Below, piece after piece: positions 26,689 to 33,388 of a DNA stretch of 48,162 bases. The notes beneath the pieces are model-generated. The model was not told the origin of the DNA. It saw only the letters and a program-made list of their open reading frames with translations, and searched no databases. The translations under genes and the position numbers were made by a program. How positions within the stretch are numbered: the first letter of the stretch is position 1; every line of letters starts with the position of its first letter. The stretch is from SKLM01 sp964575455 (GTDB taxonomy: Bacteria; Chloroflexota; Anaerolineae; B4-G1), in contig CAZNRX010000028.1 of assembly GCA_964575455.1 (NCBI GenBank), forward strand, positions 1 through 48,162. The letters are read 5' to 3'.

Positions 26689-26743
26689 GGCCATCTTACG
26701 AGGGCGTTCCACCTGGCTTATGACGCGTCGCTGACGTCATGGG

Positions 26744-26977
26744 CTATCGTTCCTTGATGAGGTCCCTTGCCTCCTCGGCACGATCCTGGGGAACCAGAAC
26801 GCGGACTTGCCCCAGGCCATCCACAGTGATGCCGATCACTCGACCAACACTTTCATAGTTCAGCACAACGGGGATTCCTGCTGCCTCCAACTTGCTCTTG
26901 ATCACCTGGGCCTTCGCCAGGCCCGCGATGGTGCAGATGATGGTGAAATCCGGAACACGTGATGATCCTCTGCTCAC
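26744..26977 (-). CDS. DUF2007 small putative signal-transducing protein
   Basis: 77 residues. The core FTIICTIAGLAKAQVIKSKLEAAGIPVVLNYE followed by VLVPQDRAEEARDLI is the DUF2007 pattern: a ferredoxin-like fold of about 70 residues whose first helix follows a (V/I)xxxAxxxxxKSxLEAxGI motif. Function is unknown. The GTG at 26977 has AAGGAGG six bases before it. It is transcribed away from the unknown two-gene unit at 27094-29130, sharing its control region, and has a consensus TTGACA at 27030-27025. Confidence 0.85.
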   Translation of the reverse strand: MSRGSSRVPDFTIICTIAGLAKAQVIKSKLEAAGIPVVLNYESVGRVIGITVDGLGQVRVLVPQDRAEEARDLIKER

Positions 26978-27001
26978 TGGTGACCTCCTTTGTCTGGGCG
27001 T

Positions 27002-27030
27002 AGTGTGCCTCAGATTAGCACATTTGTCAA
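27002..27030 (-). promoter_or_regulatory. Candidate promoter of the DUF2007 gene
   Basis: On the minus strand a perfect TTGACA (27030-27025), 17 bases, then a poor CACACT (27007-27002). Its -35 box is embedded in the palindrome at 27020-27034. Confidence 0.4.
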
Positions 27031-27034
27031 ATGT
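27020..27034. promoter_or_regulatory. Palindromic operator candidate covering two divergent -35 boxes
   Basis: ACATTTG-T-CAAATGT, a perfect 15-base inverted repeat. It contains the plus-strand -35 (TTGTCA, 27024-27029) and the minus-strand -35 (TTGACA), so one bound protein would control both directions. Confidence 0.5.
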
Positions 27035-27051
27035 CTTGAAAATGGTATAAT
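27024..27051 (+). promoter_or_regulatory. Promoter of the unknown two-gene unit
   Basis: TTGTCA at 27024-27029, a 16-base spacer and an extended TGG-TATAAT (27043-27051), 42 bases before the TTG start at 27094. Confidence 0.75.
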
Positions 27052-27093
27052 CTCGCCTGGTGTGTTGACGAACCTTATGGAGGAAAAGAAAAC

Positions 27094-28674
27094 TTGATTC
27101 AACGGAAGACTCAGAGTCCGACCTACTGGACAGACTACGCGATCACTTCTGAGGATCTTCAGTATCTTAGCACGTTACTCGTTGAGGACGAACTACCGCG
27201 TTCCACGGAGGAACTGAGCCGAGCGCTGGTACAGTACCACGCTCGACAGGAAGAGGCGCTCATAGAGCGTGCGCTCTCGGAAGGAACACCTTATCGCCCC
27301 AAGCGGCGTTATGAGGTGGGGGAGCGTGTCGTCTTTCCGGCCCTCGGCTACCTCGCGGGCGAGGTCGTTGGCATACGACCTGGTCATAACCCCGAATATG
27401 ACCCGTTCAAGGTCATCAAGGTTGAATTTGAAGACGGGGACGAGCGGGAGTTCGCGGCCGAGTTTGAGAATGGGCATCCTCTCAACGAGAAGGGGGCCAC
27501 CGCCATAGATGCCGAGGATCTACGTTCTCCTCAGAAGTTGGCTTCGCTTTACGGGCCCAAGCTTGAGGACAGGCTGGAGGAGCGGCTCGAATCGGAGGCC
27601 GACTTCATCCGCTTGGCAGACAAGTGGTTCCGCAGGGATCTGCTGGTCGAGGTCCACGAGGGGCACCTGAACCTGGCGGAGGCCGTGTTGGACGTGGCTG
27701 GAGGAAGGCCATTGCCAACCGAGGCGCTGCTGGGCGACGTGGAGCTCCCGGAGGAGATCTCCCCTCAGTTGCGCGTCTTCTCTCTGAACTACGCCCTCCA
27801 ACAGGATCAGCGCTTCGACGAGGTAGGGCCGGCTGGCGAGGTGTTGTGGTATCTGCGTCGACTGGAGCCAGAGGCAATCGTGTCCACGCCGATCTACCTC
27901 CAGTATGAGCCCCTGACGTATGAACCCCCTCTTCTGACCAGCGAGATGCAATCGCTGGAGCAAGAGTTGGACGACGAGTGGTCGGATCTGGAGCCGCCCA
28001 AGAAGCTGTCGGAACCGGTCGAGATCGTGCTGATTTACCCTCACTGGAGGTCCGGGACCCTGCCGCTTTCGAGTCGCCTGTCTTGGGTATTCCCCTCTGC
28101 CCGCACCGAGCGTATTCGATTCACGTTCGTGGACGGTGACACGGGCGAGGAGATGCCTGGATGGGTGGTCCAAGAGGATCGCTATGTGTTCGGGCTGGAG
28201 GCGTGGTACCGAGAGAACAACGTGCCTGTGGGCGCCTATCTGGAGATCTCCCAGGGAGAGCACCCGGAGAGGATCGTCGTGCGGCCCCGCAATCGTCGAT
28301 CAAGGAAAGAGTGGGTCCGTGTGGCGTCGACCAGAGAGGAGAGGCTGGTCTTCGAGATGCACAAGGAGGAGATCGCCTGTGCCTACGATGAGTTGATGGT
28401 CATGGCAACGGATGATCTCGGGGGTTTGGAGAGGCTGTGGAGGCGTACACAGAAGCGGAATCCTTCTTTGTCTCAAGTTGTCGAGGATGTGTTCCCGGAG
28501 CTGGTCAAGCTTAGCCCCCAGGGGAATGTGCATGCAGCAACGCTCTACAGCGCGGTCAATGTCGTGAGGCGCTCGCCGCCTGGTCCGCTTTTGGAGGTCT
28601 TGGTCACCAGCGACAAGTATGCGCCGGTGGGTGACAATTACTGGGTGCTGCATACCGGGACGAGTGGAGCGTAG
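27094..28674 (+). CDS. Conserved-looking protein of unknown function, first gene of a pair
   Basis: 526 residues; I do not recognise a named family. Residues about 70-135 (YEVGERVVFPALGYLAGEVV and following, ending EFEDGDEREFAAEFENGHPL) look like a small beta-barrel of Tudor/SH3/KOW type. Residues about 150-300 are acidic and helical. Residues about 315-430 carry a beta-rich block with RIRFTFVDGDTGEEMPGWVV and PVGAYLEISQGE, rich in Arg (VVRPRNRRSRKEW), which could bind nucleic acid. The last 100 residues are helical and end in a winged-helix-like segment. No signal peptide or membrane helix: a cytosolic protein. The start is TTG 27094 with GGAGG at 27079-27083 (ATGGAGGAAAAG); no ATG or GTG lies near. 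It is nine bases upstream of the next gene and surely co-transcribed. Confidence 0.75.
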   Translation: MIQRKTQSPTYWTDYAITSEDLQYLSTLLVEDELPRSTEELSRALVQYHARQEEALIERALSEGTPYRPKRRYEVGERVVFPALGYLAGEVVGIRPGHNPEYDPFKVIKVEFEDGDEREFAAEFENGHPLNEKGATAIDAEDLRSPQKLASLYGPKLEDRLEERLESEADFIRLADKWFRRDLLVEVHEGHLNLAEAVLDVAGGRPLPTEALLGDVELPEEISPQLRVFSLNYALQQDQRFDEVGPAGEVLWYLRRLEPEAIVSTPIYLQYEPLTYEPPLLTSEMQSLEQELDDEWSDLEPPKKLSEPVEIVLIYPHWRSGTLPLSSRLSWVFPSARTERIRFTFVDGDTGEEMPGWVVQEDRYVFGLEAWYRENNVPVGAYLEISQGEHPERIVVRPRNRRSRKEWVRVASTREERLVFEMHKEEIACAYDELMVMATDDLGGLERLWRRTQKRNPSLSQVVEDVFPELVKLSPQGNVHAATLYSAVNVVRRSPPGPLLEVLVTSDKYAPVGDNYWVLHTGTSGA

Positions 28675-28683
28675 ATTCTGTCT

Positions 28684-29130
28684 ATGGCTGAGATGATGAT
28701 TCCTGCGTCACTGCGCGAGCTGGTCAAGCCGACCCTTGATACGCCGCTCCATATTGACTATGGTTGGTGGGAGCGCAATGATCTGGATATCGGCGTGGAA
28801 TTGCGGTCTCACCTTTGCAAGGAGCACAAGGAGGCCTTCGGGCGCTCCTTTGATGCCGGGGAGAAGATCGATTGGATTGATGAGCAGACGGGCGAGGTGC
28901 GTCGCGTGAACGGCCTGCAGCACGTCTTGCACATTCACTGCAGCAAGCAGCCTGACTACATCAACGATGATCTCTCTTTGGTCGATGCGGTCTTTCGCGT
29001 GTTCCTGGCAAGAGGGAACAAACCGCTGACCGCGCGAGAGTTGGGCAGCGTCACGGGGCGTTATCCGGAAAGGATCTTGCGAACGCTCACCGGGCGGCAG
29101 ATCTACAAGGGTATTCGACCCGTTCGATAG
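28684..29130 (+). CDS. Small protein of unknown function with winged-helix-like C-terminus
   Basis: 148 residues, family not recognised. The N-terminal half (LVKPTLDTPLHIDYGWWERN, then VELRSHLCKEHKEAF) contains conserved-looking Trp, His and Cys residues. A central HVLHIHCSKQPDYI follows, with an H-x-H-C arrangement that could bind metal, though this is speculative. Residues about 100-145 (LVDAVFRVFLARGNKPLTAR then ERILRTLTGRQIYKGIRP) read as a HARE-HTH or winged-helix module. The ATG at 28684 lacks a strong ribosome site; ATGs at 28693 and 28696 are alternatives. It follows the 526-residue gene after nine bases and is closed by the terminator at 29153, making a two-gene unit. A role in DNA or RNA transactions is only an inference from the fold-like pattern. 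Confidence 0.75.
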   Translation: MAEMMIPASLRELVKPTLDTPLHIDYGWWERNDLDIGVELRSHLCKEHKEAFGRSFDAGEKIDWIDEQTGEVRRVNGLQHVLHIHCSKQPDYINDDLSLVDAVFRVFLARGNKPLTARELGSVTGRYPERILRTLTGRQIYKGIRPVR

Positions 29131-29152
29131 CTTATTCTTTGAGTTCTGCAGT

Positions 29153-29186
29153 CAACGCCACGACCTCGGTCGTGGCGTTGGCGTTT
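29153..29186 (+). terminator. Terminator of the unknown two-gene unit
   Basis: CAACGCCACGAC (29153-29164), loop CTCG, GTCGTGGCGTTG (29169-29180): a perfect 12-bp stem followed by GCGTTT. The U-tract is short. Confidence 0.65.
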
Positions 29187-29267
29187 CTAGGGGCCTGGAT
29201 TCGGTCGATTCGCCGGCATTGAGCACGCTTGAGCGGCAGACGCGAGCTGTGTTGCGAACTCGATTGC

Positions 29268-29296
29268 TTGACAGGGGGGTGTCTACGGGTTAGAAT
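29268..29296 (+). promoter_or_regulatory. Promoter of tRNA-Arg
   Basis: Consensus TTGACA (29268-29273), 17 bases, TAGAAT (29291-29296); the expected start is about four bases before the mature tRNA. Confidence 0.85.
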
Positions 29297-29306
29297 AGGC
29301 TCACCA

Positions 29307-29380
29307 GCCCCAGTAGCTCAACTGGATAGAGCATCGGACTTCTAATCCGAGGGCTGCAGGTTCAAGTCCTGCCTGGGGTA
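29307..29380 (+). tRNA. tRNA-Arg (anticodon TCT)
   Basis: 74 bases folding as a full cloverleaf: acceptor GCCCCAG/CTGGGGT with a G-U first pair, D-stem GCTC/GAGC, anticodon stem TCGGA/TCCGA with loop CTTCTAA (anticodon TCT, decoding AGA/AGG), variable loop GGGCT, T-arm GCAGG-TTCAAGT-CCTGC, discriminator A at 29380. CCA is not encoded. It has its own promoter and terminator, so it is a separate transcript between the unknown pair and nnr. Confidence 0.97.
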
Positions 29381-29399
29381 CTCAGCGCAATGCACATCT

Positions 29400-29429
29400 A
29401 GGGCACATCGCGTGTGCCCTTTTCTCTTT
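29400..29429 (+). terminator. Terminator of tRNA-Arg
   Basis: AGGGCACA (29400-29407), loop TCGCG, TGTGCCCT (29413-29420), then a U-rich TTTCTCTTT. Classic rho-independent form, 20 bases after the tRNA. Confidence 0.85.
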
Positions 29430-29463
29430 GAGGTTGTCGCCAAGGTTAGTCCTGGAGGGATCC

Positions 29464-31134
29464 ATGAAGGTCGTCAACGTGGAACAGATGCAGCGCATTG
29501 AGGCTGAATCGGACGCGGCCGGTCATTCCTACTCCGTCATGATGGAGCAAGCGGGACGATCCCTTGCCGAGGCCATCGACGCACGCGAGGACCTGCAGGG
29601 AAAAACGGTGCTTGTCCTCGTCGGCCCTGGGAACAATGGAGGCGATGGGCTCGTGGCTGCGCGCTATCTGAGCGAGACGGCCGGTCGGGTATCGTGCTAT
29701 CTATACCGGGACCGCAACCCTGCTGAGGATGAGAACTTCCGTCTGATCCTGGAGGGGGACGTGCACGCCGTGCTGGCAGAGGAGGATCCGTCGTGGGAGA
29801 GGCTCCGCTCCCTCGCGAGGGATGCGGATATCCTGATCGATGCTCTCCTGGGTACGGGAACGCGCTTGCCTCTGCGGGGCGCTCTGGCTGACATGCTCGG
29901 CGTCGTGGGCATGATCGTCGCGCGCCGACGACGAAGGGCGCTGCATGATTCGACCTCCCTGATTCCTGCTTCTGTCTCGAACGAACGGCGTGGGCCGTTC
30001 GTCGTTGGCGTTGATGGACCCACGGGCCTGGCCTACGAAAGCGGTGATCTCGACACAGCAGCTATCCCCGCCGATCTCACGGTGACCTTTGCCTATCCCA
30101 AGGTCGGGCACTTCCGCTTCCCAGGCGCTGGGGCGTTGGGTGAGCTCGTCGTAGCCGACATCGGCATCGATCCGGCCCTGGCGGAGGATGTGGCGCTTGA
30201 GGTCGTCACGCCGACGATGGTGCAGAGTTGGCTTCCTGCTCGCCCCCCTGACGCTCACAAGGGAACCTTTGGCAAGGTCATGATCGTCGCGGGCTCGGTC
30301 AACTACACCGGTGCTGCCTACCTGGCTGGGGCATCGGCGACGCGGGCCGGTGCTGGCCTCGTCACACTGGCGCTGCCCAGCGCAATTCATAGCTCGGTTG
30401 CAGCTCGTCTGGCGGAGGCCACCTATCTGCTGCTGCCCCACGAGATGGGTATCCTGAGTCCGGGTGCGGCTGACGTTCTGTGGGAGGCGTTGGAGGGGTA
30501 CGATACCCTGCTCATCGGTCCAGGCCTGGGTTGCGAGGAGGAGACGTCCGCTTTCCTGGCAAGGGCGCTCCGGGATGAGAAGGGGCGGGGGGGCCTGGGT
30601 TTCCTGAGCTCTGATAATCGTGCTTTAGCACGTTCCGATCTCCCTCCTCTGGTGATCGATGCTGATGGCCTGAACATCTTGTCTGAGTGGGAGAGCTGGC
30701 CGGAGAGCCTGCCGGGCGGGACGGTTCTGACGCCTCACCCGGGTGAGATGGCGCGTCTCATGAGCAGCTCCGTCGGTGAGGTACAGGAGGATCGGATTGC
30801 GGCGGCTCGGTCGCAGGCCGCCGGTTGGGGGCAGGTGGTGGTGCTAAAGGGCGCGCATACGGTTGTGGCAGCGCCCGATGGGCGGACCGCTATCGAGCCC
30901 TTTGCCAACCCGGGGCTGGCGACGGCCGGTACCGGTGACGTCCTGGCCGGAACGATCGCAGCCTTGCGCGCGCAAGGGTTAGGCGTGTTCGAAGCGGCTG
31001 CGGCCGGGGCGTACCTGCATGGACTGGCTGGAGAGATGGCTCGCGAGGAGATCGGCGCAGCCGGGATGGTGGCCGGAGACGTGCTGGCCTGCTTGCCCAA
31101 GGCCTTGCGACGCCTTGCTCTGCCCTGTTCGTGA
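29464..31134 (+). CDS. nnr: Bifunctional NAD(P)H-hydrate repair enzyme (epimerase plus ADP/ATP-dependent dehydratase)
   Basis: 556 residues. N-terminal YjeF_N epimerase (1 to about 225) with VLVGPGNNGGDGLVAARYL; C-terminal carbohydrate-kinase-like dehydratase (about 235-550) with AHKGTFGKVMIVAGS and the nucleotide-binding ANPGLATAGTGDVLAG. Together they convert damaged NAD(P)H hydrates back to NAD(P)H. It is longer than usual because an Arg-rich insert of about 20-25 residues (ARRRRRALHDSTSLIPASV) sits just before the epimerase's substrate loop, which itself reads VDGPTGL rather than the usual D-PSGL. ATG 29464 follows GGAGGG by four bases; the frame is open to 29428, but that part lies over the tRNA terminator. 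Alone in its unit; two hairpins follow. Confidence 0.93.
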   Translation: MKVVNVEQMQRIEAESDAAGHSYSVMMEQAGRSLAEAIDAREDLQGKTVLVLVGPGNNGGDGLVAARYLSETAGRVSCYLYRDRNPAEDENFRLILEGDVHAVLAEEDPSWERLRSLARDADILIDALLGTGTRLPLRGALADMLGVVGMIVARRRRRALHDSTSLIPASVSNERRGPFVVGVDGPTGLAYESGDLDTAAIPADLTVTFAYPKVGHFRFPGAGALGELVVADIGIDPALAEDVALEVVTPTMVQSWLPARPPDAHKGTFGKVMIVAGSVNYTGAAYLAGASATRAGAGLVTLALPSAIHSSVAARLAEATYLLLPHEMGILSPGAADVLWEALEGYDTLLIGPGLGCEEETSAFLARALRDEKGRGGLGFLSSDNRALARSDLPPLVIDADGLNILSEWESWPESLPGGTVLTPHPGEMARLMSSSVGEVQEDRIAAARSQAAGWGQVVVLKGAHTVVAAPDGRTAIEPFANPGLATAGTGDVLAGTIAALRAQGLGVFEAAAAGAYLHGLAGEMAREEIGAAGMVAGDVLACLPKALRRLALPCS

Positions 31135-31143
31135 GAAAGGCAA

Positions 31144-31170
31144 GAAGCCCCTTCGAGCCGAAGGGGCTTC
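31144..31170 (+). terminator. Hairpin after nnr
   Basis: GAAGCCCCTTCG (31144-31155), loop AGC, CGAAGGGGCTTC (31159-31170), a perfect 12-bp stem ten bases past the nnr stop. There is no U-tract. Confidence 0.6.
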
Positions 31171-31179
31171 GGGCTAGCC

Positions 31180-31197
31180 GGGAGGGGGCTCCCTCCC
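31180..31197. terminator. Second hairpin between convergent nnr and the YtxH gene
   Basis: GGGAGGG (31180-31186), loop GGCT, CCCTCCC (31191-31197), placed nine bases after the first hairpin and 29 before the end of the YtxH gene. It could act on either strand. Confidence 0.4.
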
Positions 31198-31225
31198 AGA
31201 GACGGAACCTGTCCTTGAACCTGGC

Positions 31226-31594
31226 CTAGGCCTCTGCCTCACCTGCCAATTCTTCTTGCTCTGCTGCCTCTTCTATCTCCTGCGCAGCTTTCTCGGTCTG
31301 CTTGACCGCTTTCTGCATCTGCTCCTGGGCTTGCTCCAGCACGGCCTGGCTGCGCCGCTGCGTCTCCTCTGCACGGCGCTTGATATCCGCCGATACAGCC
31401 TCGGCCTTGGCTCGGGCTTCAGCCAGTGTATCCTCTGCTTGTCTGCGGAGCTGGATGCTCTGCTCACGAATCTGCTCTCGGGTCTCCTCACCGGACTGAG
31501 GGGCAAAGAGGAGCGCTGCAGCCGCGCCCACCAATCCACCCATCAGGAAGCCGGAGAAGAATGCGCCGAACTCGCCACCATTGTTGTTGCTCAT
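31226..31594 (-). CDS. YtxH domain protein
   Basis: 122 residues. The N-terminus GGEFGAFFSGFLMGGLVGAA runs into ALLFAPQSGEETREQI: a glycine-rich hydrophobic segment followed by the APxSGxETR motif that defines the YtxH family, small general-stress-type envelope proteins. Residues about 38-120 form a long charged amphipathic coiled coil of Gln/Glu/Ala/Lys/Arg. ATG 31594 has AGGAGGTG seven bases upstream. It is the last gene of the cysteine-desulfurase-mnmA group, 166 bases after the membrane protein gene; that gap holds repeats (31622-31639, 31735-31743) but no obvious promoter. Confidence 0.9.
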   Translation of the reverse strand: MSNNNGGEFGAFFSGFLMGGLVGAAAALLFAPQSGEETREQIREQSIQLRRQAEDTLAEARAKAEAVSADIKRRAEETQRRSQAVLEQAQEQMQKAVKQTEKAAQEIEEAAEQEELAGEAEA

Positions 31595-31621
31595 TGCTTC
31601 ACCTCCTAATCCTCTGTACTA

Positions 31622-31743
31622 GGTTACCGTGGTGACCGTTCATTCCTCGCCGATGGACAGTCTGCTCACCGGCGCTATGGTGAATTCTCCAACGCCAGCC
31701 AAGTCAACTCGGCAGATCTAGGGCTGTTGCTGGAAACGGTCAC
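31622..31743. repeat. GGTnACCGT boxes upstream of the YtxH gene
   Basis: Two tandem 9-mers, GGTTACCGT (31622-31630) and GGTGACCGT (31631-31639), and an inverted copy AACGGTCAC (31735-31743) that exactly complements GTGACCGTT (31632-31640). They flank the gap between the two membrane protein genes and may be operator sites. Confidence 0.3.
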
Positions 31744-31760
31744 TTTCTCAAATCGATCAA

Positions 31761-32288
31761 CTACGTCTCGCCATTGCCTCTGCGCAGGCCGCTGACCTCC
31801 CTAAGGATGCGCCGCACGCCAGCCAGATAGCTTGACCACTTCATGACGGGCGAGACAACGTTGTGGCTGACGAACTTGGTCGTGCCCCGGACTGTGGTCA
31901 TGGTCTCATTGGCTGCATCCAGCATTGGTTTGATCTCGTCGCGCAGCAACACGGTCAGAGATTGCAGCTGGAGCATCAAGATGATCAGCAGGACGCCAAT
32001 GATAAGGGACTCAAACGCGACGAAGACGATGGCTGTATCCCGCAGCAGACCAACCACAGCGCTGCCCGGGCTGGGGCCCACGCCCGCTCTCGCGTCACGA
32101 TAGGCGCTGATGGAAAGGAACACCATCACGATGACCAATCCCACCAGGAGCAGGCCAGCGATGATGGCACCGCCGATGAACCAGCGACGTGCTCGTTTCT
32201 CTGCCGGCGACTCGACGTCCAGGGGCTCTGCCAGCTGTGGCGGGGGAAGCGGCTCAGACATCAGTTCTTCGCGCTTTTGATTCTCCAT
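31761..32288 (-). CDS. Two-helix membrane protein of unknown function (DUF948-like arrangement)
   Basis: 175 residues. Hydrophobic segments at about 36-62 (FIGGAIIAGLLLVGLVIVMV) and 86-112 (VAFESLIIGVLLIILMLQLQ) with a short loop between, then a soluble tail whose LLRDEIKPMLDAANETMTTV followed by VRGTTKFVSHNVVSPVMKW recalls DUF948 proteins, which often accompany YtxH. Function unknown. Two starts compete: ATG 32288 (MENQKREELM) has no ribosome site and lies ten bases from the -10 box, so it would be read from an almost leaderless mRNA or coupled to mnmA, whose stop is only 11 bases upstream; the internal ATG 32261 (MSEPLPPP) has only a weak GAAGAA. Confidence 0.7.
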   Translation of the reverse strand: MENQKREELMSEPLPPPQLAEPLDVESPAEKRARRWFIGGAIIAGLLLVGLVIVMVFLSISAYRDARAGVGPSPGSAVVGLLRDTAIVFVAFESLIIGVLLIILMLQLQSLTVLLRDEIKPMLDAANETMTTVRGTTKFVSHNVVSPVMKWSSYLAGVRRILREVSGLRRGNGET

Positions 32289-32298
32289 AGTGAAATTG

Positions 32299-32327
32299 AT
32301 TATAGCACAGAATTTTGAGCTTCACAA
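32299..32327 (-). promoter_or_regulatory. Promoter at the 3' end of mnmA for the membrane protein gene
   Basis: On the minus strand TTGTGA (32327-32322), 17 bases, extended TGC-TATAAT (32307-32299). Transcription would start about three bases before the ATG at 32288. Confidence 0.65.
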
Positions 32328-33388
32328 ATGGCTCCCCCACCTAAGACCACGTCCCCCTCGTATAGGACCAGGAACTGACCCGGCGTGATGCCCATCTGGG
32401 GCTCGTCGAATTGGACGTTGGCTCGCTCACCTGGCATGGAGCTCACCGTCACGGAGGCCGGGTCCGCCCGATAGCGGATCTGCGCTTCGGCGCGGAAGCG
32501 GCTATGGGGGGCATCTCCCTTGATGTAGTGCATGTTCTCTACCAGGCACCTATCTCGTCCGAGCTCATCGGCTGGGCCGACGATGAGGGTGTTCTCTCCC
32601 GGTTGGATGGCCAGCACATAGAGCGGCTCTGGGGCAGAGATGTTCAGCCCCTTGCGTTGGCCGATGGTATAGGCGGCCAGACCGCGGTGCTCGCCCAGCC
32701 GGCGTCCAGCGGTGTCACGGATCGGGCCAGGCTGCATGACGTCTGGGGCCTGCTCCGCCAGGAACGTGCGATAGTCCCCTTCCATGAGGAAACAGACATC
32801 CTGGCTCTCGGCGCGCTTCGCGACCGGCAGACGATGCTGGCGGGCGAGCTCGCGAACCTCTCCCTTCGTCAGTCGTCCCAGTGGGAAGCGCGTGTGTGCC
32901 AGCTGTTCCTGGTCCAGTGCATGAAGGAAGTACGACTGGTCCTTTCTGACGTCACACCCGCGTAGGAGCTGATAGGAACCGTCGGCCTGTCGAATTCGCG
33001 CGTAGTGGCCGGTGGCTAACTTGTCGGCTCCCAGCGTCAGTGCCTGTTCCAGCAGCAGCCCGAAGCGGATGAAGCGGTTGCATTGCACGCATGGGTTGGG
33101 GGTTCGTCCCGCGGCGTACTCAGCGATGAAGTAGTCGACGACCCTCCTGTGGAATGCCTCTTGAGCGTCGATCACCTGAAACCGTATACCGAGCTGCTGG
33201 CAGACGGAGCGCGCCCGCTCGATGGCTTGCGGCGTAGGCACGGTGGGCCCTTCTTGTCCTGATCGAAGGCGCAGCGTCACGCCGACGACCGCCAACCCCT
33301 GCTCCACGAGCCGCGCAGCGGCGACGGCGCTGTCGACGCCCCCGCTCAGCGCAGTCACCACGTTCTGCTGGTAGAGCGGTTCCCTCAC
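32300..33388 (-). CDS. mnmA: tRNA-specific 2-thiouridylase MnmA
   Basis: Activates U34 of Lys, Glu and Gln tRNAs with ATP and inserts sulfur to give s2U34. 362 residues, the usual size. PP-loop SGGVDSAVAAARL at 15-27; nucleophile C100 in RTPNPCVQCNRFIRFG (with C103), persulfide-accepting C199 in KRAESQDVCFL; ATP/tRNA segment TGHYARI; C-terminal beta-barrel from about 280. GTG 33388 overlaps the TGA of the cysteine desulfurase gene (33385-33387), so sulfur donor and acceptor are made together. Its 3' end contains the promoter for the next gene. Confidence 0.96.
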   Translation of the reverse strand: MREPLYQQNVVTALSGGVDSAVAAARLVEQGLAVVGVTLRLRSGQEGPTVPTPQAIERARSVCQQLGIRFQVIDAQEAFHRRVVDYFIAEYAAGRTPNPCVQCNRFIRFGLLLEQALTLGADKLATGHYARIRQADGSYQLLRGCDVRKDQSYFLHALDQEQLAHTRFPLGRLTKGEVRELARQHRLPVAKRAESQDVCFLMEGDYRTFLAEQAPDVMQPGPIRDTAGRRLGEHRGLAAYTIGQRKGLNISAPEPLYVLAIQPGENTLIVGPADELGRDRCLVENMHYIKGDAPHSRFRAEAQIRYRADPASVTVSSMPGERANVQFDEPQMGITPGQFLVLYEGDVVLGGGAICEAQNSVL

